A DNA stretch of 64,000 nt from Theristus sp. LFF4_11 (Eukaryota; Nematoda; Chromadorea; Monhysterida; Xyalidae): assembly GCA_030248135.1 (NCBI GenBank), contig JASANC010001287.1:25923-89922 (forward strand), in the 5' to 3' direction. The position numbers and the translations under genes were made by a program. This document shows positions 13,901 through 26,335 of this stretch, piece after piece; the first letter of the stretch is position 1; the number at the start of each line of letters is the position of its first letter. The notes below the pieces were generated by a model. It worked only from the letters and a program-made list of their open reading frames with translations, had not been told where the DNA came from and did not search any database.

Positions 13901-16900
13901 GGAGAGGGCGGAGTCTGTCCTTTGTGATTGCCTATAATTTACAGTTCGACTGTATTTGTCTTTGAACGCGTTGAACAAGAATTTCAATTTGAACTGCATT
14001 CGATATTCAAAACAATCAACACAAAACAATCCCACCAAAAACAGCATAAAATTTGCAAGCAACTGAGCACTAAGAATCGACAAATCAACCAAATTGTACG
14101 ATGGTTTGCGGGAGTTTCCCACGCACCCCCCCCCCCCCCCCTCCGCCCACCTGGCCGCCTCGTGCAGTTTATCAGTGAGCATCAGCAGCGTCGCATTCAG
14201 ACGACGCCGAAGGGACGCCGGAGAGTTGGCGGCATCGACGCACCGCAACACGGTCACCAGCGTGGCGACGAACGTCAATTGGCGCCAACTGACGCTGCCG
14301 CGGTCGAGCTCGCTCGGCGGCCAGCTGGCGATCTGTGCGGTTGCGGGTCATTCAAGTTGCGGTATTTACTGTGACTCAGATGAATGAGAAACTGAGAGAT
14401 TAGAACTTCGGAAGCAAGAAATGTGAAACATAAGTTTCAAAAATCAAAAACGTCGGATTTTGAACCGGCTAGCGCTCGTACGCAACAATGAAATTGAGAA
14501 TCGTTATGGCCTTGGGCTACTTATATTCTTGAGTACGTGTCAGCACAGCAGCAGACAGGACAGGGGTGACTTGATGAACAGAAAAACTTTTTCTGTGTTG
14601 CACCGGTGTTTAAGCCAAACACCACGGTTGGTTTTGGTTTTTGGTTTCGTTTCGCTCAGAAGCACCACACAGGTTCATCATGGTTGAAAAACGAACAGAA
14701 CGTCATCACGATCACAATGTCCAAAAACTCACGATTTTCGCGAGGCACAAGTCGACAATCTCCAGACAAAAGCGTCTGTTCACGACCCGTTCAATCATGG
14801 AGCACACGTTCGCCGTCGCCGTGCGCTCCTCCAGGTTCGGTGCACCGCCCGTCTGCTTCAGCAGCATGTCCTGCGACGAGAAAGGCCGCATTATCCATCA
14901 TCGATTTTTACGAAATATAGTCGACCCTCAGCATATGATTGGAAGACAAAAGAATGTTGAATGTCAAAATGTGCGTCGGAACAAAAACACGAAGCACAAC
15001 ACACACGGTCAACCAGTTTGCACGCAGAGTCAAATGTGTTTATGATTGTGACTATTCCAAAAACAACAACAAACGGTCTCCGCACAGAGCAACACCGGCT
15101 TTCTGTCAACATCATGATCTTCAAAATCAACGTCACCCATCGTGGCCAACCTTCACCCAGTTCGTGTATTTCTCGTCGGCACCGCAGCGCGCGGCGATGC
15201 ACAGCCAATTCACCAACGTCTGCACGTCCAACGCGTCGAGTTGATCGAGGCCGTTTTCGTCCAATTGGCCGAGGCAGGCGACCAAATTGACGGGCAATGG
15301 CAGCGCATCCAGCAGTCTCGCGGCCACGGCACGCACATAGTGAACGTTTGAGAAGTCCTGCATGGTTTCGGGGGCACACTTTGGGGGCAAACTTTTTGAT
15401 GTTCTTATTTTGGATTGCTAATACCAAATGGGGTTGCTAATACCCAAAAACACCAAAGGTGACAATTTGAGTGTTGAGTTTTCATTTGGTCCGATCTAAA
15501 TTGCAACAACGTCCAACAGCTCACCCTCGCTCGCGGCCTTGTCTCAAGCGCGTCGCACTCATCCGTCAACGTCACGTGCGTCAACTGCGCCACAGCGTCA
15601 TACAACTGGTCGTAGTCGGCCCAACTGAGCACGAACTTCACGGCCAACCCGTCCAGGCGTGGCGGGACAGCGTCGCTCGGCAACGTGCACGGTTGCTTGC
15701 ACAGGTCGTAGAAGGTCGGCCGGGGCAGCGCTGAAGGCAAATTTATGCACACGACATTTATCCGGCATGTCACGTCTCATTGCATGGAGCAAGAAAAAAA
15801 CAGCAATCCATCACGTCACGTTATCTTTAGAACACGCGCTCATTTATACACGCATTCATGCATGACGCGCCGTGATGTGACGTGCCGGATATATATAATT
15901 GGCCTTGAGAGAAGTTACAAATAACAGTCTTGGGTGACCGAAATCATCACGCAACCTTGCAGTTCGCTAATCGGGCAGTCCGTGCCACCGATTGTCGCAT
16001 TCGCACGCAGCGAGCACGCAGCGTTCTGCTGTTGTGTCATCTTCTCTCGGTATCGATGTTCCAAATCGAAGAACGGGAAATACACGGGCGACTCTGAACG
16101 GTGATTGGTTGATTTCTGCTGTTGTTGTTGCTGTTGTCCTTTCGTTGGCGTTGCGCCCGTTGTCTCGTGGCCCGGCGGCGGTTGGTGTTTCTGGCCAAAG
16201 AGATTGTGCAACACCTAGGAGAGAAAGAACAGAACTATTTTTTGTTTGCAAGAATCATACGATAAAGCTGCACTTCAGTTCACTGATTACTTGCTGTGCA
16301 CGAAATTATGTTGCCGATCCCAACACGGGAATGATTTTTATATCGGGAGAACTTTCTCATTTGTACCAAGCCAATCAGCACGTCCGATAGGAACCCTGGG
16401 AATTTGTGCACATAAGAATTTTCACAAAAATCAACCAATCAGCTGACTGCGCCACCCTGAATACGAAAGCACATTCACCAAACAGCAAAAACTTGGAAAA
16501 TGGAGTTGCTCGCACCCCACATGAAAGTTCTCCCGCTCGGCGGCTTGTGAGGCTCGCCGCGACTTGCGGTGCTGCTGTGGTACACCACAACCGCGTGCAC
16601 GGTACACCACGTCTCAAATGCCTCACAGTCAACCAACGCACCTGTTCACTGAGCTCCGCCGGCGGCTGGTAAAAGTGCCGCAGCATGTAATCAAACAGCA
16701 GCAGCAGATGCGCCGACTGCGCGCACGGACGCCAGGTGTCTCTGGAAATAAAAACACAGAAAAACAATAGCAGTCCGGCCTGTAGCGCACGCGTAGCACT
16801 TCAGTCTACCGTTCTGTAGGCGGAATGTTCGAACCTCGCTGTAGACATGGCATAAACGTTGGGAAGAGAACGCACCAAATGAAATAATAATAAATCAACG

Positions 16901-19900
16901 AACAAAAAAATAGTTCCAACCTGTTCTGATGCACATGCTCCCCGAGTGTGACCAACGCCTGGCAAATGCGCATCAACAGCGCCTTCTTCTCCATCAGCTC
17001 GAGGCCACGATCGAACAACACCAGCAGCAGCTGCATGTGCTCGACGTTCACGTCGTAGCAGTCTGCAATGAAACGAGTTTTTAAAGTAAGATTGAGTTTT
17101 TCAGACCGGCTTCGGTTGGCGAGTGATTGATTTTCAAGGAAACACTGTACGTCATGAATAGGCTCGAAAACGGAAAAAAAGCAGAAGCAAGCGTGTGTTG
17201 TTGCACCTAATTCAAAAATCAGAACTTATGCCCGTTTCACCACTTCCCCAGCAACTGAAAACCCGCCAAACTCACAGCTAAAAAAACCAAATTCTCACAC
17301 ACCTCGATTGTTCGATACAGTCGACTGAATAGAATGTCTCAAAAGCGCCTCAATGAAATGCTGCCAAATTGACGCTACAATTTGCCGGACTTGCGAATCT
17401 CCCAACAGTACGTCGGATTGCTGGGCACGCTGCTGATTGGCTGACGTTTGAATCGGTGCAGTCGCGACGGGCAGTCTAAAATTGCGCTGATCGGTCAGGC
17501 TATTTGAACGGTTTTTTGTTTCTCTTCATTGTCGAACACAGTATTGCAAGCAACCACCAGAAATAGGCGTAGAAATACAACAGTCAAAACAAACAAATAA
17601 AGAACTGTTCCGATTTTTTGGTTTAGGAATGGGTTCACTTTCACACCAGCACTGTTTATCAGCAAAAAAAAAGATTCTGGAACTAAGTTGAAACTAAGTC
17701 TAGAAAGTCAACAAAAACTGAAAGTATAAGAATTCAGACAAAAAAACAAACAAGCATAAGCAACCAAGCTATTCGACTTTAAGTCAACCAATCAGCTAGC
17801 TGCATTCAACAACAAAAACAACAACTCACTCATACAATCTCAGGAAAAGCGTCTGCGCTAAAACGGCTAGTGTTCGCGTCGGCAGATACAACGGCCAATC
17901 AGTGATTTTCTGAAGGTCTTGGCCAATCAATTGTTGAATCAGGCGATGCTGCACGACAAAAATGGACAATTTTCAGACAAGAAACAACTTCATGATTTAA
18001 AAAATAATATGATGTACATTTGTATTGTTTCAGTTTACTTCTAATGTTTAGTCGCGAGTTTCGTCCACAATACGGCGGCACGTTCATCAGAAAAATATTG
18101 AAAAACAAATAACAAGCGAAAAAACATGAAAAAAACGTGGTTTTCGAACGGAACACAAACTGGAAACACAAAAAAAGCAAAAACAAAAACCTCCGTAGCT
18201 TCGTTCATGAACCGCTGCAGCAGCAGATCATGAACGGTGACCATCAGCTGTTGCGAGACGGCGCTCGTGTGCGAGCAGGAGAGTGCTGGAAAAAACGGAG
18301 AGAATTTCTTGTTTGCATTTATCACAATATTAAGCCGGACACGACACAACTGTGAGGTTTCATGACAAATACGATGAATTCAAGTGCGGCCAGTCAGCAA
18401 GTCGCATGCCAGTTTCAACACTTCCAACAGCAAAGTGCAAACATCACCGAAAATTCGTAAATCAGAAACAGTTTCAAGCAATTGACTGTGTCCGTCTGTC
18501 TATATGACGAAACCGCAAACAGCGACCATTCCGTATTTCGCCATACCACACTATTTAGCTGGTCAACTACATTTTCAATGTTGCCCCCCTAACGTAACGC
18601 GAACGTCTCACCATCGAGCGTGTCCATCTGCTGAATGATCTCCGCGAGCAGCATGTGCGCGTCACGTGACTCCTGGAGAAACGTCCGCAGCGTTGGCGTT
18701 GGCGAGGGGCCACTCAACAAGTTCGCGTTTACACACTGTAGCGCGCGATACGCTAGCGAACACCATTGCTGCAATGCGAAACAGAACGCATAAAATTGGG
18801 AATCATGCGGATGCGCGAGCGAGCGTCAGCGAGCGGACAGCGCATCACGCATTATATGAGCCGTTATCCTCTCGCGCGCGTTTTTCAAATTTGCTCGCTT
18901 CCTCCAGCGAGCATAGTATAAGCCACAAACTTGGTTCTGTGCACACGAAACGAACACCCAAAGTTGTGCTTGGAGCCGCGAAAAAATTTTTATCCGACTA
19001 CTTTTCATACGCTGTAGACACGAAAAACCTATTCTGAAAACAGTGTTACTTATTTTTCTATCTCTTTTTTTTCTGGTATGTAATCAACATGTGTTCGCGC
19101 TTTCAGTTTTTACCTGCGACACGTTCACAGTCTAGCAAGAATGTTTCCTGGGGTAATTTCATCCGTAGATTTGGAAAAATGGGTTAATTTTTTGCCCCGA
19201 CCACTTTTTTGGGTAAAAAATTTGGGCATTTTTGAAAGTTCGCAGCGTTTTCACCGGGTTTCAAGTGTTCGCCCTTTCCATTTTTAGCTGGGACACTTTC
19301 ACAGTTGAAGAAAAATGTTTCCTAGGGTAATTTCATCCGTAGATTTGGAAAAATGAGTTAATTTTTTGCCCCGACCCCTTTTTGGGGTAAAAATTGGGCT
19401 TTTTTGAAAGTTCGCAGGGTTGTCACCTGGTTTTAAGTGTTCGCCCTTTCAATTTTTAGCTGGGACACTTTCACAGTTGAACAAAAATTCTCCCCGGGGA
19501 TAATTCCTCCGGAGATTGTGAAAATTGTGTTTATTTTGCCCCGGGGGTTTTGGGGGAAAATTGCGTTTTTGTGAATGCGGTTTTGGGGGGATTTTTCTTT
19601 CTTCATTGTGGGGCGACGGAAAAAGAAAAAAGTGTGCCGAGGAATTACGCCCAGAGCGGGTTGGGGTTTTCGGGCACGCGAGGAGACGGGGGGGCGAGGC
19701 GGAGGGGAGTCCAGACACGAAAAACATGACACGGGTGTTTTCCCGGGTAATTCACTGAGCAGATCACGCATTTTGGGTTAGTTTTCTTACGCGAGCAACT
19801 CTAGATGCTGAATCGTGACGATTTCGGGCGAAGCGGCCGTGGACCTTGGCGAAATCGGCAGAAACGAAAAACAAAAAAGGGGTGTCAGGGGGAATTAAAG

Positions 19901-22900
19901 GGCGGGGCAAGTTTTGGGGTGTTTCGGAGGCCGGAGCTGAATCGTGACGATTTATCGGTGAATCGGCCTGTGGAATTTGGTGAATCGGCCGTGGAAACCG
20001 GTCCAGAAATGAAAAACAAGAAAACGGTGTTTTCCATGGTAATTCATTACGCCGATCACGGCTTTTGGGTCAGTTTTTCTTTTGTGAGCGATTCTAGGTA
20101 CTGAATCGTGACGATTTTGGGGAATCGGCCGTAGAAATGGCATAGGAGAAATCGGCCTAAAAACGAAAAATGAAAAACCTGAGTTGTCCGGGGTTTAGAA
20201 GAATGTGTGACCAACGAATTGTGATTTTGGTCCGACCTTCGGGGCTTATGTAAAAGTCAGAATATTATCTAAAAATGCGTGAGACGCATATAAAAGGAGG
20301 AATATGGCCTTGTGTAAGCAGTGAAAGACTTGGCTCGACAACGCTTTTCAAGTATCTGATGTGGTACACACGGATACAAGTACATAAGGGTCATATTTTT
20401 GCGCCGCGTTTGTTTTTTTTTTGAAGCACGCCCCCCCCCCCACCGATTCCGGAAACCCGAAGGTACCAAACTCCGGTGGGATTGGGGAATGGACGGCTCA
20501 CCATCCCGTGGAACCAATACCCTCGGCATGTGAGGGGGCAGCCTCTAAGCCCCGCTCTGTCCTGGGGGCACCAGTGATCTTAGCCCGATTTCGGTTTCGG
20601 TGGCCTGCGGTCGCTATATCCCCGGAGGGCAGCGAATCCGAAAGTTTTCGTTTTCGTTTTCGTTTTGCTGAAAAGCGTAAAACTTTGAAGTTATTTTTTA
20701 ATTGTTCTCTTCGATTTAATCTAAAATCACGCCATGTGCGAAATTCTGTAAATTCTGTGCAAAAACAGAAAAATTAGAGATTGCAAAACATTGTTGCATG
20801 TAGCTTTTTCGTTGTTGTTAACGTACGCACCGCTGTGTACACACCAGCACCAGTGACAAAAAGGAGTTGTCTTCCGTTGATTTTCACCTTTTTTTACCGG
20901 TGTCACCTTCAACTAGTGTGGCAGGATAAACCGTCTGTCCCGTGAGTCATTGCCTTTGCCACAGGAGACCTTGCGTTCCGCAATGCTTCTGCGATACAAT
21001 TTGTCCTGAACAAACCAGTGTCAGCGAGCTAAAGTCTGATTGTTATTTTAGTAGTTTTAGTGGTCGCTAAATGCCCGAAATCCGCAAATGTGAAAGGTCA
21101 TTTGTCTACAATACAAAGTACGAGGGCTGCCATGTGCAACCGAAATCATAAATAAACGGCGCAAAAATATGACTCTTATGTACTTTTATCCGTGTGTACC
21201 ACATCAGATACTTGAAAAGCGTTGTCGAGCCAAGTCTTTCACTGCTTACACAAGGCCATATTCCTCCTTTTATATGCGTCTCACGCATTTTTAGATAGGG
21301 GGGTGGGTTGTTCCGATTGATTTAGCACTTTCAATTTTAATGACAACAACACATGGGTCGACAAAAATAAGAGCTTTCGGACCTCGCTGACGCGCTGAGT
21401 TCGAATTTTGTATTGAACACAGAGCCAAACCAATCATTTTAATCCTTAAAATAAGCAAAAACTTTTATGAAAATTGCCCCTCTAACCAAATTTGGACATG
21501 TGGATCAGTGGATCGGATCGGATCCACAACCAGGTTGTGTTTCTTAATACTAATTATTCCTAATCCTAAACCTAATCCTAAGCCAAGCCTTTTTGATAAG
21601 GTGAAAATGATCAATTTGGTTTTGGACTTTTTTCTTTCCTTTGTTATAAGGCAGGGGCAACGCTACAGCACATGCACATCTCTTAATAATGATGCATCAC
21701 GAAAAAATCCGATTGAAAAAAAGACTTTAAAAAATCGAACCCTAGTTCAATGTGTAACCGCCTGATCAATGTGATTTTCCCAATGAAATATAGCAGTGGG
21801 TGGTAGTTGAAGTCACTGAAGCGAATTATTGGGCTGGGCCGGTAATGGGTGGGCCGGAAATGAGTGGGCCGGAAATGCGTGGGACGCAAATGAACGGGGC
21901 CGGTAATGGGTGGGCCGGAAATGGGTGGGCCGGAAATGAGTGGGCCGGAAATGTTGGGCCGGAAATGCGTGGGCCGGAAATAACGGGACGCAAATGAACG
22001 CACGCCCAATCAGCATGTTCGATTCAAGATCTATACAGTAATTTCTGACATTTCTGACTGTCCATTCTGACATTTGCATATTGCTGATAGGCTACATCGA
22101 ACTGGTTACCAGACCAATCATTGAGCCTACGATTCATACAGTTCGACTGCACGGAACAGACCCACCCTACCCTCTCAACAAAAACTCTCCCAACAACCTT
22201 TTTCGACCGTGGCACGCATTTCTTTAGCAGCCCATCCACGAAACACTCTGATGCAGTTGATTTTCGATTCGCCTTCACAGCTGCGTTCACCATTCTCGGC
22301 ACGTTCGCGAACATCGCTTCCAGCCAGGAGCCGATGATCGGTTCTTGATCTGCCAAAATAAATGTGTTTTTTATTTGCAAAATGTCATTGACAGGAACTG
22401 CCACGTATATTTTCTCGTTATATTGTGTTGCTTCCAAGTTCGGGCTCATCCGTAGCACGGGCACATTTTTTATTTGGTGCCCCCCACAGGGTCTAGAAAC
22501 ACGAAAGCTACCAAAACTCCGTGCCGATTTCGTGTTCGGGGATGTGTTGAAGGTGTGAACCAGTCTAATGAACCACAAAAGGCAAACTCTAAGCCAACTG
22601 AACACGAAGAACCGTAGAATTGAATGAACTGAGAACCCAGAACAAACACACACACACACACCACTGGCAGTGGAGTCGCTAGACACGGTCGGTTTCAGCT
22701 TCAGACTGGCCGGCTCCGCCTCCAGCGTGTCGCACGTGCCGCCAGCGGTCGCGTCGAGCGAGCCGCCCTGCCCTAGCGGATGCCACTCGACGGAGGGGGG
22801 CGGAGCGAGACGGGGCACCGGTTGGTTGTCAGCGGACGATGACGTCATCAGCACGTAGTCGGTCGTGATCGCCGATTGCGTCGACTCGCGCTCGAGCCAG

Positions 22901-25900
22901 ATCACCTGGGAACTCGGGCTTTTTAGTTTTGTGGAATTTTCAACATCCAAATTTCTTTATTCAACGCACGAACGACAACGTCAATTATGGGAAAGAGACG
23001 CAAATCATCTGTGAAACTTTTTTGCCAGTTTTTAGCACTGAAATCACTGTTCAGTTTTCCCAATATTTTCATGACGTGATTAACAGTTCGCGTTCACAGT
23101 TACAGATTTACAGTTACAGTTAAGTTCGCGTTTGCAGATGCGGTGCAGATTTGTAAAATTGTTAAAGTCAATGTTGAGATTACAACTTCTAACACCAATT
23201 CCTGTCAAGCAACCAAATTCGACTGCATGCACAATGCTGATCAACATAAACAAAGTAACCAACTTCTACTTTTGGGAACCATTTTCAGTCCCTAACCAAG
23301 GACTGCACAAAAAAAGAGGCTAGCTCTAGACACGTTCGAACAAACGAAAAAAGACAAAAAAGTCGACCTGGTCGAGCGAGCGAGTCGCTATGCGAAACAT
23401 CAGTGGCACCAGCGCAATGTCCTGGTTGAGAAAGCCGAACTTATTCACGCAGCTCGCATTCGTATCGACGCACAGTTTCGCGACTGTCTCCTGCAAAAAA
23501 AACGGTAAAATTTTCACCTTGATTGCGGATTGTATCTTTTTCCTTTGGATGACACTCATTCAATTGTGTGTGGTGAATCTCGTATCAGTGCAAAAAACAT
23601 AACAGAAAAAGAAAATAACAGAAACAGAAAAAAGTGCAGCCGAAAAACTCACCGTCCGTGCTGACAAATCCTGTTTCGTTGCGCTGAACAGCGGAGCGCA
23701 CAAATCAAGCAAACAGTCGGCAAATTGCAACAGAATGACGCTGGAAATGATTAAGGAAACCTTGAATAAGTCGTTCTGTAACGTTTGCTTATAACAAGCT
23801 CAAGAACAGGCTTCAATCGGCTTTCTAAACTTCAAAACTATCAATTAGGGTGGCCCATCAAAAGTGGACTGATCGAAACACTGTCGCATGTGCGGAGCAC
23901 AACAGAATGACTGGAGGTGTGAGAAAAAAAAACAGGCTCACGTTCAATTTGACTCACGCAAAATTGGCGCACAGCCTGTCCGCGGTTGTGGTGAAGAAAA
24001 TCAAGAAACAACCACAAATTTTCAGCATTTGGGTGACAAAACTTCAACAAACGCACCTTGGCGACTTGACTTTCAGCCATAATTTGTTCGTGATTATCGC
24101 GACCAAATGCGCCAGACAGAATTGAAAGTTTTCGGCCGCCTGAAAAAACAGAAACATAAAAATGATTTGGAATTGTTTGGTAATGGTGGTCAAAGGTGAG
24201 AAAAACAATTCCAACTTGTGCAAAATGTCACAACTAGATTTACTTTACTTCCCTACTAAATCATACTTTTTTGTGAAATCAAAACAAAAAAAAAACAAAA
24301 ACAGATAAAATCACCAGAGAATCAATCGATGTCGACTGCCGAACGTTGCTGTCGCATTTTTTCACAATTTTCTTCAGCTGAAACAAACTTTAATGAAACT
24401 CTATAAAAAATTTGAAAAAGCCAAGATGCATAGTGCCATATAGCGGTAGGAATAAAGTGGCGCATGTGGAAGTGTTAGAATTCGCAAAAAATCGGCACGT
24501 GCAAAACAAATTGAGTGTTCCGAATGCAGCGGATCAGCAGATTTCGAAACGTAAAACACCTTACAAAGATGGAAATAAAACCATTTTTCTCATAATGACC
24601 TCATCCACTACAGACTCCGTTAATAAAAAACTCTGAAGCTAAGCGCCCCGCTAACCGTGGTCTGACAAATGTCGTACGTGGTCGAGTCGCGTTGCTGCTG
24701 CTCCGCATCGGTCTCGTCTTGAACGGACGCTCGATGCCGTGACGCCAGTGCCATTGCGCAACTGGACATTTGGAATTATGGTTTTGTTGGCTGTCAGTCT
24801 GCCAGTGTGTTCGTCAAAAATAAAAACAGTTACAAAGCACTATTAACACCTAGCGATCCCCATTCCAGAGGCTGAGCTGCTATGAAAACTGAGTAGTCCA
24901 AGGAAATTGAGCTGCGCAGTCTCACGATGAATTTTTAATCAACCAAATGTGGCAATCCACTGAGCGTTTATAAAACTGGGTCTTGGAATAAAAAGAGGGT
25001 CCGTGAATTCAGCTCATGTCACGTCTCCAATCAAGCCAACTCAAAACGCGCAATTGCCACAATAAACCACACAGACAAGCTCACCAAAATGCCAAAACAA
25101 ACCCACTGGCACGCCCACACAATGCTACAACAAACACACTGGCACGCTCACCCAATGACACACGCAGCGACAGCAGCCAGCATGCGCTCCAACGTGCCGC
25201 CGCCGTACGATGAGTCGATCGGCAGTTCCAGCACCGTGTTCACCATTTCGATCTCGTTTTGCAGCGCTGTCAGTCTGAATGTGGAATGGTTTTGTAAATC
25301 ACTCTTTGTTAGGAAAGACTGGCACACTGCTTCGACTGCAACTGTACAAGCATATTCATTGGGTGCGTTCTGTTGCGTTGACTGAGCAGAAACAGACCGA
25401 GGTGCGGTACGACGGTGCGGTGTACCGTGGTGCGCAATGCCGCAATCTAGTTTTGAAATGTGCGTCATACGGTGTCAAGTGCACTTGCACCCCGACACCG
25501 TCAAACGGGGTCTTCACCGGATTCACGATGAATTCAATCAGGGTTCCAGATTCGGTGTTTTGGCGTAGTTGTTGTCGTTTATTTCACCCAAACGGAACCA
25601 TTTAGCTCATATCTGCACAAACGGTGGCCAACGCCTCTTAATTCCAAAAACTCAACACTGACACCGACCCACCCATTCTCAATTCGTTCCGTCCACTCGT
25701 CGTCGCCATTCAACTCAATCAGTTTCGTCAGTTGTGCGCCAAGAGCGTCCTCAGCACTCGATGCCGCAATCGTCCGTCCGTCATTGTCCGCGTTGATTCT
25801 CTCGTAAATCTCATGGTATCGTTTCAGTTCGCTCTGTTGTACGCAAACCGCGTATAACTGACTGAAAACGCCCAACCGAGACAGCGTTTGCACGTTCCCG

Positions 25901-26297
25901 GCGATGTACAGTTTCTGCAGAAAAAGAGGAAAACGTGGAAAAAAAACCAGCAAACATTGGTGTCTGAAGGCTCTTTATTGGATGGCGTGTTTTCGTGCGC
26001 GACTTTGCGCAGTCCATACAGAATAAATGGACACAAAAATACCCATTGAGTTGGGATACAGTTGCACAGCAGCCACTAAACCGCAAATCAACACGAGCGG
26101 AAATGAACGAGGGGGTGACACAGGTGACTGTGCGCGCCTCCGTCGGAAACTGAGCTCATTGGAATCGCTGGCATCCGCCTTACAGCAGCACTTAATGCGT
26201 GCGACTTTCGCGAGGAAAAAAGCAGCAACATGCCTGCCACGATACTCTCGGGGCAACATGAATGAGTGGCAACACTCGTCAGCCAGCCGCAAAAAGC

Positions 26298-26335
<38 letters not shown>

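Larger units (their letters stand above)
5463..14332 (-). other. UBR4: UBR4 fourth exon group up to the UBR box
   Basis: The exons diverge more here, so single calls vary in strength. Good ones are 14151-14332 ([17 protein letters not shown]), 13452-13746 ([12 protein letters not shown], with a Gln/Ser/Lys-rich insert), 12392-12635 ([15 protein letters not shown]), 7150-7257 ([10 protein letters not shown], family AWLTRM), 6134-6284 ([20 protein letters not shown]) and 5463-5689 ([12 protein letters not shown] and [12 protein letters not shown], family VDWLSRCKKYL and IMSYLADVTNAL). Weaker ones are 11885-12052, 9330-9423, 8270-8381 and 7690-7975. The last of these carries an 11-residue poly-Gln tract encoded by CAA repeats next to a homopolymer C run, so its length is likely to vary. 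Confidence 0.7.

Noticed and set aside
22024..22950. A single 308-codon minus-strand frame
   Set aside because: It reads through two UBR4 exons, the intron between them and a MITE; only the parts at 22171-22345 and 22670-22915 are credible.
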